In this document: piece after piece, positions 24,486-34,871 of the stretch
Layout: each line of letters begins with the position of its first letter
Position numbering within the stretch: the first letter of the stretch is position 1
NCBI GenBank assembly: GCA_907164885.2
Contig: OU015492.1
Location: 206,546,493 to 206,610,492 of the forward strand
Length of the DNA: 64,000 bases
Reading direction: 5' to 3'
From: Dolomedes plantarius
Taxonomy: Eukaryota; Arthropoda; Arachnida; Araneae; Dolomedidae
Notes under the pieces: generated by a model
The model's database searches: none
Told to the model about the DNA's origin: nothing
What the model saw: only the letters and a program-made list of their open reading frames with translations
Position numbers and translations under genes: made by a program

Positions 24486-24625
24486 AGGTCGCCCACATGG
24501 TGTAGTGGTTGGGCTTGGGTTCAAATCCCGAATAAGGCTTGGTCGTTTCAGTATCATCCCCCTCATAGGGAGTAATGCTGGATCACCTATAGGGTGCTCC
24601 CATAATAAAGTAGCCAGTAAATAAC
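24486..24625 (+). mobile_element. SINE family B, copy 1
   Basis: A tRNA-like head CGCCCACATGGTGTAGTGGTT (A-box-like), a shortened middle, and GGGTTCAAATCCCG (B box) are followed by a body with CTCATAGGGAGTAATGCTGG and TATAGGGTGCTCCCATAATA. The body is shared with 30550-30680 and, inverted, with 41470-41598. The head lacks the anticodon region present in the 30.2-kb copy. Confidence 0.8.
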
Positions 24626-26697
24626 GGTTAATGACAAAAGGTAAATGTCTAACGACAAATGCATAAGCATTAGATTTTTAAAAAATGATTAGATTCAGAA
24701 GTATATGTACTGAAAATGAAGCCCCAATTTGACAGAATTCACAGAAAGTCTGCGGAAAACCTATCGTCATCTTAGAATGCAATCACACTGGAACCTTATC
24801 GGACCAATAATTTTATCTTGATACGGCTAGCAGAGAAAATCGTATGAAATTATCAAAATATGATGCGCTCATACGTGACGGCCACGATTCCCTTAATGGG
24901 AGTCTTTCACCGAAACATTAAAGGAAAAATATTAAGTACAGACATACGTTAATATTTTTTAATATAAATCCAGTGGTATGAACGCTTCCCGTCCCGTGGT
25001 AACGAAGACAATTTAAACCTACGAACTCAGATGTGCTGTAGTAGGATTCAAAATAAACTGAAGGGAAAGATAAACGATAAGGACCCTAATTATTCTCCTG
25101 TGACCTCATACGATTTGGTGCCTTAACGCAAGTGTTGTGGGACGCAACCTCAAAAATTCTCATAAATTTCTGTTTATTTTTATAGTGTTTGTTAAGCAAT
25201 GATATCTTAATTACAAATTTTGTTGCATATGTTATAACTTACTTTCTGGCAAATATTAGGCAGCTTTCAAGAACTCTGAAGTGATTTACTTCGCCCAGCA
25301 TTAAATAAAACTCAGGAGGAGTTATGAAAACTCAAATATTAAAGTTTTTCTTCGTTCTCAACTGGAAACATTTAATACTGGAGTTATGAGATGCATGTAT
25401 CAACAGAAAAATATTATTCAGTGTTATTACTTAAAAACCAAAATTTCCTTACATTTTCACACAATTCAAATGGTACCAGAGAGTATTATTTAACTGGAGA
25501 ACTATTATCAATTTCTAATTTCTGGTTACATCATTGCATGTTTTTGAGCCAAATAAATAATATAGCCCACAAATATGCGATACCATTCGGATACATTTTA
25601 GGAAGGCACTAGAACCCAAAATAAGAACCAATAGCAAAAAGAACTTGACATGATTTGCGGGTATTTCAGCGCAGAAGTTTATCGCGCTTTCAACACCTTG
25701 AGCAGTTCACTTTTGGAGTTTTTATTATTATTATTCTGCAGAGAGGGGGTGAGGATCTATTTTCGTGCGGAGGGTGAGTCTTTTTCTGGGGGTCTAGTTT
25801 TATATATGGTTTGGAAGTGCGTGAGGTAAGCAATGAAGGATTTCGGGGGAAGAGGATTGGATAAATGGGCAACAGCTTCACCTAGTCGCAAGAGAAATGA
25901 AAATAAATGGCAAGAGCCTGGGAAAAAAAATATACTTCAGACATGATTACTCAATTGACAGATTTAAGTGTCGGAGTGAAATATGAGTTATATGACACTT
26001 TAAAAGCAGCTGTGTACACGGGCATAAAGCCGTAATAAAGTTTTCACAAACGAAAAACATCGCATGATGAGCCCCTTTCCCAAATATTGCATATAGATAT
26101 CTAACAGCGCTCTTTACAAGCAAACGCTGTACACAAATAACAGCGTAGAGAAATATCTATAAATGCATTATTATTATACATATAAGTTGTTTCTTAAGGG
26201 TGAATACAACTTTAAAAAGCTGAGGGAATACGTGAAGAGACAACCAAAAGTTTAGTGTGTGTCAGAATGTTATAAAATTATCAATTTTTTTAGACACACA
26301 GTTTTATTATAAAACGGAAACACTAGTTGGTGTGATGCGTCAAACCATTTGGAAACCGGAAATTTCCGAAGTGTAGTGGACAGTGAGTGAGACCGTTGTG
26401 TGTTTTGGTTTGAGGAAAAGAAGTGTGCAACGCCACTAGAGAGGAATTCTCACATATATAGCAGCTAAAAACACCAAAAAGACATCAAATCGTCAAGTGG
26501 CACAAGAATTTTGCGACAACACACAGTGCTGTGCGTTATGCAATGTCACCGGTAAGGCCTACGCACAGCAAGTCAACTGTTGTTCAACTGTTGTGGAAAA
26601 AAAATTGACAAATCTTTGACATATGCCCTAGGACTTCAACCAAACGTGAAGTTGAATCAAACAAAAGTTTAAGACTATTAGTGATATTTCCTCAACC
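24626..26697. other. non-coding stretch
   Basis: No gene is supported. 25606-25720 is a diverged partner of 20640-20760. 26,300-26,690 may be decayed upstream parts of the transposase remnant that follows. Confidence 0.45.
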
Positions 26698-26832
26698 AAT
26701 CTGAATGTATTACGCTCCAGAATTACTGGAATCAGGCCAAATATGCTTTACCATATGTGGCAGGAAATTGATTACAGCTGGAACGATCGCAAAATTACTG
26801 GTGGGCTGCAATATAAAACTAACTATCAGCGT
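26698..26832 (+). pseudogene. decayed transposase C-terminal fragment (Tc1/mariner-type DDE, tentative)
   Basis: The plus-strand frame reads LNVLRSRITGI, then NMLYHMWQEIDYSWNDRKIT, then GGLQYKTNY. It resembles the end of invertebrate transposases of the kind LRxRIxxxxxNxTPxMLxxVWQELDYRLDVCRVTxGAHIE. The assignment rests on this single motif block. The upstream 400 bp looks coding-derived but is frame-broken, and no terminal inverted repeats were found. Confidence 0.4.
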
Positions 26833-27294
26833 TAAACTAACTGTCTCCGTATAACTTTCATATTCCCTGATTTCCGATTCTATTCATCTTAGATTGCTGA
26901 AGAATTTTCTCTTAAACACCTTCTATAGGAGAGTCATTGGCATATAGTAACATACATATAAATCAACTAGATCACAATACTATTCGAAATCAAAATTAGA
27001 ATATTTTTACAAATTCCTAACCAAGCAGGTCACAGTAAACAGACCAAGTCACATAGTAAGAACACTGTTGTTTGCAACTGTTAGAAATCGGCCTTAAACT
27101 TTTCGTCCCAATCTGTTTGACATTTTGCGATGCTAAAGACTTACATAGCCCTCGAAACACCAAACTATCAATATCTAAAGTTCCCCATTTTAACTTGCCG
27201 CGCATCTCGCTTCCGCTAAGCTGGACACCATCCGTAATTTTTCATTTGCACGATTCTTCTTCGCTGATATACACTATATTACAATATTAAGTTT
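26833..27294. other. non-coding stretch
   Basis: Mixed-composition DNA between the transposase remnant and the hAT element; nothing recognised. Confidence 0.55.
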
Positions 27295-27302
27295 TCTGGA
27301 TA

Positions 27303-27812
27303 CAGTGGCGTAGCGAGCATAACTGGCGCCCGGGGCACGATACCCTTGTGGCGCCCCCCCCCGTAAAACATATAGTAATATAATATATAGACCCTATATT
27401 GGCGCCCCCCGATAAACATATAATAACATAATATATAGACCTTATATTGGCACCCCCCGAAAAGCATATAGTAACATAATATATAGACCTTATGTTGTTG
27501 CCCTCCCCGAAAAACATATAGTAATATAATATATAGACCTTATATTGGCGCCCCCCACAAAATAATATAGTAATAAAATATATATACCTTATATTGGCGC
27601 CCTTCCCGAAAAACATATAGTAATATAATATATAGACCTTATATTGGGGCCCTCCCCTGAAAAACATATAGTAATATAATATATAGACCTTATACTGGCA
27701 TATCCCTCAAAAACATATAGTAATATAATATATAGATCTTACATTGGCGCCCCTCTTAGAGTGACGCCCGGGGCATGATAGACCCCCTTGCCACCCCTTT
27801 GCTACGCCACTG
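27303..27812. mobile_element. non-autonomous hAT element with internal minisatellite, 8-bp TSD
   Basis: Ends CAGTGGCGTAGCGAGC and its partner GCTACGCCACTG are inverted with 12 perfect bases. The flanks carry the 8-bp duplication TCTGGATA at 27295-27302 and 27813-27820. Nearly the whole 510-bp interior is a ~49-bp minisatellite. It has no transposase; the long glycine/tyrosine-rich frames on the minus strand are the minisatellite translated. Confidence 0.9.
27347..27755. repeat. ~49-bp minisatellite, about 8 copies, inside hAT element
   Basis: The unit is built on GGCGCCCCCCGAAAAACATA followed by TAGTAATATAATATATAGAC and CTTATATT. Unit starts lie near 27352, 27401, 27449, 27497, 27547, 27596, 27646 and 27697. 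Copies differ by a few substitutions and C-run length. Confidence 0.9.
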
Positions 27813-27820
27813 TCTGGATA

Positions 27821-29056
27821 GTTTTCCCGTTTCCGCAGCTTGAAAACCGATACAATAACGCATCAGCTCCGTTAAACCGAAACCGCGGCTAAACAGCCGC
27901 GCGTCCTAAGTGTATATAGATAAGTGTCAAGGAGCTGTTCTTGAGATCCATGCCAGAACCAACGACAAGTGAGAGTCTCCTTTCTTTCAACGCCGCAACA
28001 TATCTGGGTCGCTTTTCGCAGAAGCTAACGGGCGACTTGTTTTTCTTAGACTAAACTCTGCGACAAGCCTTCCAACCTGATGAAATGCTGGAAGTACTGG
28101 GAGCTAAGAGAGAGAGAAGGGGATGTTAAAGAAAGTAGAAAAATAAAAAAGGAAAAATCTCGCGAGAGAACGTCTGTGGAGAGTCAGAGCGAGCAAGAAA
28201 AACAGTTCCCTTCCTCAACCAAATTCCTGTTTATTGATAAGGAGGATGCCGTAAATGCTATAGACGGCGGTCGCGAAAAATATCAGTTAGCGACGTGTGG
28301 GGCTCTCGAGGTGGTGTTTACGCGGTCGCAAACCGTTTCCTGGAAATCCGAGGTGGGCCGTTTGTGATAAGGTACTAACCAAGTGCGTGGTGAACACGAC
28401 AGAAATGAAAAGGAAGCGTTCATTCAAAATCGGCTTCTGATGTGAGTGGTGAACATTGAGCAATACAGGATGGAAATGATTACAGGATGGGGATATTTTA
28501 ATCTCAATTTGAAAACAGCGAGTGTGTTTTTTAAGCTGCAACCAACGTTTATAGAAGAACGGGATTAAATAGAGACATGCCGAAAGTATTGTCTTTTTTC
28601 TTGCATATACATACGAAACATCTGGGACCCTAGAGATATGATGAACTTTCTATGAACTTTTAACACCTTTTATCTGACTTCGTTCACTGTTGTGCTTTAT
28701 GCATCTGTTCAATGCTTAGTTCTTTGGTGTTTGTGTTGCCTGTAAATATGGATTAATTTTCCAAATAAAGCCATAGGTAAAAAAACAAAAACAAAAACGA
28801 AACATAAGAGAGCTGTCATGCTGGATGGTATTGTTGATGGGTTAAGATCTCTGCACTGGAGTATTTTCAATAACGTTATGATTTTGCGTGTTGTATTTTT
28901 TAATGCAACAATCATCTATAATTTAACAAGTTAGTCAGGGAGTTTATGTAGCCAAGAAACAGAAAATTTTTAAATAATTTGGTTACCAATATTTCATTAA
29001 CGACACCCTTGAACTTAACTGCTAGTTTAATTTTTTAAAAAAAATTCTATCATATC
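27821..29056. other. GC-richer non-repetitive segment (27.83-28.55 kb) then AT-rich DNA
   Basis: 27,830-28,550 is distinctly less AT-rich than the window. An ATG-started 95-codon frame at 28080-28367 begins with a Lys/Glu/Arg-rich half and matches no known family. It could be a real small exon, regulatory DNA or chance. 28,825-28,853 is one half of a 29-bp direct repeat whose partner is at 29,745-29,773. Confidence 0.35.
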
Positions 29057-29733
29057 CAGACCTGCCAACCTCAGTAAGAGCAAAATCCTGCAATATTCTA
29101 CGGGCATAAAATAATCGACCTAACACAAAACAGTATAGTAAAAAATTTTAATAAAAGAATTATAATGTATACTTACTTATAGTTTATAGGATCTCTTTAA
29201 TAATATTACATAGTTCAAAATATTTCCTTACTGTTCAGCTCATCTTGAAATTATAATACTAAACAAAAGTTATATATTTGGAATTTATAATCATACATTT
29301 TAATGTACATCATATTTACACTAGCAGGGACTACAGCAGTCTATATTTTGAGTACTTCTATTTCTTTATAATGTTTGTTTTAATTAATTGCAGAAAATCT
29401 TGGAATTTTTGTAGCATTTACTGTAGCTGATTTTGCTCTATTTAAAAATTCATTGTGGAATTGTTCGTCATAACAGTGTCCTTGTGGGTTCGATTTGCAT
29501 ATTAGCAAATTTTCTAAGGTTTCCCTTGACATAGATGACCTGAACTGAGTAGATATTTTTGTTATGCGACTAAAAATCCTCTCACATTCTGCATTACTGT
29601 GAGGAATTGTTAAACCCAGCGTTAGATTTTTTACGTTTCGGAATCCGGTAATAGTAGTGTCCATTCCGGAAACCCGGAAGATGCATTAAAAATCCGGCAT
29701 TGCCGGGGTAAATCCGAAAAATTGGCAGGTCTG
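29057..29733 (-). mobile_element. hAT transposon remnant, TSD partly lost
   Basis: The left end CAGACCTGCCAACC and the right end TTGGCAGGTCTG share a 12-bp terminal inverted repeat. The left flank ends CATATC and the right flank begins CATATCTG, which suggests an original 8-bp TSD CATATCTG with two bases lost on the left. Inside, on the minus strand, is the decayed C-terminus of a hAT transposase. Length is 677 bp, so most of the gene is deleted. Confidence 0.8.
29380..29664 (-). pseudogene. hAT transposase C-terminal dimerisation fragment
   Basis: This 94-codon open frame contains LGLTIPHSNAECERIFSRI, TQFRSSMSRETLENLLICK and, near the end, LNRAKSAT. These match the hAT C-terminal dimerisation region (PHSNA.CER.FS and FRSSM...TL..LL) of invertebrate hAT proteins. 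It is open but lacks the catalytic core and BED finger, so it is a truncated remnant. The apparent start Met is internal to the ancestral protein. Confidence 0.85.
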
Positions 29734-29773
29734 CATATCTGTATATGGTACTGTTGATGGGTTAAGATCTCTG

Positions 29774-30213
29774 TTATAAACTTAACATGTGCTTAAAATG
29801 ATTTACTCGGAAGAAAACATACTTGTAACATGTGGTATGTAAAAACATACCCGGAAGTCTGACGTTCTAAAATAAAATTATCAGCTCCACTGTGACTCGA
29901 TCGTACGATTCGCAGACAATAATCTTACACAGATACGAATCAGACAATCATAATATACTATGCACGTGATGTTTTTTTCCAGAAAATGTCTCTGACATTA
30001 CTCCCACACGTCTTCAAGCGAAGAATCAATTATCTTCATTATTATTGTAATATTACAGGTGTCCTTTTCCTATAGAATGTATTTCCATTTTATAGCACAG
30101 TTCGCGAGGAACAGCAAAATAATCTCGGTTTATAGGCAAAATTATCGTTGAAATACAAAATATGAAGGAATGGGACAATCAATTTGCATAATCTCTACAT
30201 TTACTTCAAAGTT
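29774..30213. other. short non-coding stretch
   Basis: Nothing recognised between the direct repeat and SINE-B copy 2. Confidence 0.6.
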
Positions 30214-30728
30214 ATGGACCGCCCACAAGATATAGAGCAGGGGTGGCCAACCTTTTTGGGAAGAGTGCCACTATCGGAAAAAAAATATTATGCGTGCCAC
30301 TTCCAACTTTTCCATACAAAAAATATAAAAAGGTGCGCTGATATAGGGTAGCTGTTATAGGCTAAAAGGTGCATATATTCCTGCGCTGTTATTTTCAGTA
30401 GCGTATGAGTAGGGTTTTTACAGATTTTGACAAATTATTATTTTTTCAAATTTCTTAATTTTTCAATAAGTCTTCGCGTGCCACTGTAAAAACGCCACCG
30501 TGCCACACAGTGGCACGCGTGCCGCGGGTTGGCCACCCCTGATATAGAGGATAGCGTCTCGAACTTCCCCCACAGGGGCTTGTGTTCAAGTCCCAGATAA
30601 GGCATGGATGTTTGTGTGCTATCCTCTCATAGGGAGCAGTATTGGTTCACTTATAGGGTGTTCCTATGATAGAGTAGCCAACAAATTCGCAATGTTGCTG
30701 GGTCAATATCTTTTGGACGGAGCAACTG
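30214..30728 (+). mobile_element. SINE family B, copy 2, split by a hAT MITE
   Basis: The head starts GGACCGCCCACAAGATATAGAG, is interrupted at 30238-30541, and resumes GATAGCGTCTCGAAC..., then GTGTTCAAGTCCC (B box). The body has CTCATAGGGAGCAGTATTGG and a tail GCCAACAAATTCGC...GAAGG followed by A8-9. Removing the MITE and one TSD copy restores a continuous SINE, so the SINE is older than the MITE. Confidence 0.85.
30238..30541. mobile_element. non-autonomous hAT element nested in SINE B, 8-bp TSD
   Basis: Terminal inverted repeats CAGGGGTGGCCAACC (15 bp, perfect) bound the 304-bp element. The 8-bp target duplication ATATAGAG lies at 30230-30237 and 30542-30549. The GTGCCAC block next to each end is also inverted. 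No coding sequence. Confidence 0.93.
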
Positions 30729-31890
<1,162 letters not shown>

Positions 31891-32112
31891 CTCTTATTCC
31901 TGTCAGTTTAGTCAACGTTGCTCAAAAGATTACCGTAGCACTTATAATTCACAACCAACAAACTTACATTATCTCACACAAATATCTTAGCATACTATAA
32001 AAACAGCGATAGAAACTGGGGGATGGTGTAAAAGTTTCCAGTGGTATTGCCATATAGTGCTCAAGATATTGGAACATTTCGAATATCTGATATTCGGATG
32101 ATTGATATAGAC

Positions 32113-32380
32113 CAGTGGTTCCCAACTGGTGATACACGAGCGGTATGCAGGAGGGATTCAATAAGCGCAATGGTACTGAGCGTTTGGAACGACTTAAGAT
32201 AAGCACTATTGAAAAGCCTTAAGGATATTGAAAAGCTTTAAAGATAAGCAACAGCAAGTTTCTCATTAAGCCTCCTGATGAAGACATTTTAACGTTGGAA
32301 AATTGTATTTGCCGTTTGTTAATATCAATTACGTATAAACGACATTTTCTAGTTTTATGGATTTATTTTCTGTATTTTGT

Positions 32381-32437
<57 letters not shown>

Positions 32438-32758
32438 TTTGTAAAGTTATTCGTATGTGTATAGAATTTATTTGACCCCCGCCAAAAAGTTATAACATAA
32501 CCAATGGTACGCCACGACCATACTAGTTCTGAGGTGGTACTCAAGTATGACAAACTCCAAGTGCAAGACTTGGACCTATATGATATTGACATATAGGTCC
32601 CCACTAAATGTTGCGAATCACTGATACAACATAACCAATGGTACGCCACGACCTTACAAAGTTCTCAAGTGGTACTCAAGTATGAAAAACTCCAAGTGAA
32701 AGACTGGGACCTATATGATATTAACATATAGGTCCCGATTAAATGTTGGGAATCCTTT
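32113..32758. mobile_element. non-autonomous hAT element with duplicated 3' part, 8-bp TSD
   Basis: The left end CAGTGGTTCCCAACTGG pairs with the right end GTTGGGAATCC. A perfect 8-bp duplication ATATAGAC lies at 32105-32112 and 32759-32766. The right third is tandemly duplicated (about 32495-32629 and 32631-32758, both with ATAACCAATGGTACGCCACG). The first copy retains an alternative right terminus ending GCGAATCACTG. A TA microsatellite (32387-32433) is internal. Confidence 0.88.
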
Positions 32759-32766
32759 ATATAGAC

Positions 32767-33911
32767 TATAACGAATATAAAAGTCGTCCTACTGTTTTAC
32801 TTTAAGTTATAAAGTCGTTGGATTGTGATTTGAAAGCATTTGCTCCAAGAAAGACGCGATAATTTTCGAAAATAAGAAGGTTTACTCGAGTTATAATACT
32901 ATGATTTTGCCCCCTTTTTTTCTCTAAAGCTGCAACAGTGTTCATAACTTAGCACGAGCAGAAAATTATATTTCAATAACGTTTGCTTGTATTCAGTGTT
33001 AGGGATGATAAAATAAAATATAATATGATGCCTTGAAAGCCGCGTGGTTTTAGAATAATCACTAGAGAACACAAATAGCGGTACAAGGCATTCATCTTTA
33101 TCAAATAAGATAAGTCCACAACAATGACAAAGGGCTCAGCTTGAAGGAAATCAAATATTTTCTTTGCAACTGCTTGTTTAATTTGAGAATCTCTCGAGAA
33201 ACAGTACCCTGAACTGATAAGAGCAAAAAAGTCCATTATAAAAGAGTACTTGAAATACGCAAACATGTTAAATCCCAAAATATTAATTTCGAAACAGCAA
33301 AAACAATACTTTTTACAATAACACCTGCTTTAATAAGGAAATGCGTAACTGGAAATACAATTAGTCTTCTTTATTAGAAAATAAAATATGATACACGTTC
33401 AAAATTTCTTAAAGGTTAAAATCTACTCCGTCACAAGTCAGCCGAATAAGAAAGGAGTTCAGAAGAAGACTGAATGATGCAAATACCTTTTACTGCTGAA
33501 TATATGCATATATATATATATATATACACACATACACACACACACACACATATATATATAATTTCATTACTTATTTACTTAATTATTTATTTAAAAATCA
33601 TTAGAGAAATAGAAGAATCATAACCACTGGTATACTAATGCTAAAGAATACAATAGAATTTTTCCGATTAGAGAGAGCAACTATTTTTACCACGTTTTTA
33701 TTAACTCGCTTTCTTCCTTGTGTGCTTGTCTAGTACAAATCTTGCAATCGATTTTCAACTAACTTCCCGACTAGCTAGACATTTGAAACTTTTAGAATAG
33801 CTCAGAACACGATGACAATGCATACTTTAAATACTTTTAGCCATCTCTAAGCAGAATTCAATTCATTTTCAGTTAATTTTGTTTTGTATGGAAAGTTAGT
33901 CCGGAAAAAAT
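32767..33911. other. non-coding stretch with compound microsatellite
   Basis: 33,501-33,561 is a (TA)n(CA)n(TA)n compound repeat. The remainder shows no gene; the 101-codon minus frame at 32973-33278 lacks motifs. Confidence 0.55.
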
Positions 33912-33925
33912 CCGCAAGGTGGCGC
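33912..33925 (+). promoter_or_regulatory. CTCF-like motif upstream of candidate small gene
   Basis: CCGCAAGGTGGCGC agrees with 12 of 14 positions of the metazoan CTCF core CCASYAGRKGGCRS. It lies about 130 bp upstream of a TATA box. Similarity by motif only; binding is inferred. Confidence 0.35.
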
Positions 33926-34040
33926 TTCGATCGAATTCCATGATTGCACTTTTGCGCAACGGCGTTTTACGATTTTGAAAACAGATTACATGCGAGTTTA
34001 GTTTGTTTACAAAAACATAGTGCGAAAAATTTTAAAAATA

Positions 34041-34048
34041 TATAAAAG
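34041..34048 (+). promoter_or_regulatory. candidate TATA box
   Basis: TATAAAAG, roughly 30 bp before a plausible start region at 34,070 and 51 bp before a consensus splice donor. In AT-rich DNA a TATA match alone is weak; the neighbouring splice sites give it weight. Confidence 0.35.
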
Positions 34049-34267
34049 TTAGCAGTTTATAAAGTCTGTGGATAGTGGAAACGACTAAAAAGTGAGTAAA
34101 ATTAAATAAAAGAAATTGAAAAAGAATAAGTAAGTGTAGGTTTGTGCAATTAGTTTATATGATTCAACAGTAAATTTAAAAACGTGGCATATAAAAAGTT
34201 GTTTTTATCTTGTAATTATTCTTTTTCATTAAGTTTCCTGTAGAAAAAAGTCAAGTCGATTTAGCGA

Positions 34268-34554
34268 ATGGAACAGCCAAATAGTCAACCATTTGGAATT
34301 TATTCTGCACCAGATAAGCACGTGTCGGGATTTAATCTACCAATTTTATGTATATGTGTGGTAAGCTACCATTACCAACTGAAAAGCGAATTTGATTTAA
34401 AATATTATTGGATTATGAGTCAACGTACGAGAATAAATTCCAAAATATCTGCCACTTTCATTTTAAAACCTGTTCCAATTTTATTTTTTAATAGGATTCT
34501 GAGATAGGGTGTATCATTTCTTACTACTTAAATCAACTTAAAGTTCTTAATTAA
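34268..34554 (+). CDS. candidate three-exon microprotein gene (hypothetical)
   Basis: Inferred structure: a non-coding exon 1 ends at 34091 before donor GTGAGTAAA. Intron 1 is 34092-34243 and ends TTTCCTGTAG. Exon 2 starts at 34244 with the ATG at 34268 and codes 31 residues to 34360. The donor is GTAAGC; intron 2 is 34361-34494, ending TTTTATTTTTTAATAG after a pyrimidine-rich tract. Exon 3 codes 19 residues and a TAA at 34552-34554. The junction is phase 0. The 50-residue product begins MEQPNSQPFGIYSAPDKHVS and ends YYLNQLKVLN, with Cys residues near the junction and no motif I recognise. Without splicing at 34361 the frame runs to 79 codons. Upstream are a TATA box and a CTCF-like motif. 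No AATAAA was seen close downstream. It lies on the opposite strand to the 61.5-kb gene and may be nested in that gene's intron. Chance splice signals remain possible. Confidence 0.35.
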
Positions 34555-34871
34555 CTAGCTTGCCAGACATTTCGACCTACAAAACACCAGAATGTCACAA
34601 AGAATCTTGTAATTCCAATCTTTGTTTTTAATACGACAACATTTTTGTTCACGTACTGAATCAGACTTTTAACTTGTAAACACTAGGAAGAAAGCACTTT
34701 CAATGCACTGGTATGACAACATTCTTATGTTTAATTGAGTAGTGAGCTGAAATCATTAGTAGTTTTAATTTAGATGACTGGTTTTTAACCTTTGTTATGT
34801 CTGATTCATGAAATGGAAAAACGTTTTCCCGTCAACCATTTTCCCGCAGAACTGGTTGCAAATTATTTTCA
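34555..34871. other. short non-coding stretch
   Basis: Possible 3' untranslated or flanking DNA of the candidate small gene; nothing else recognised. Confidence 0.5.

Noticed and set aside
27279..27667. Repeated MFFRGG/YILYYY protein-like frames
   Set aside because: Translation of the 49-bp minisatellite within a hAT MITE.
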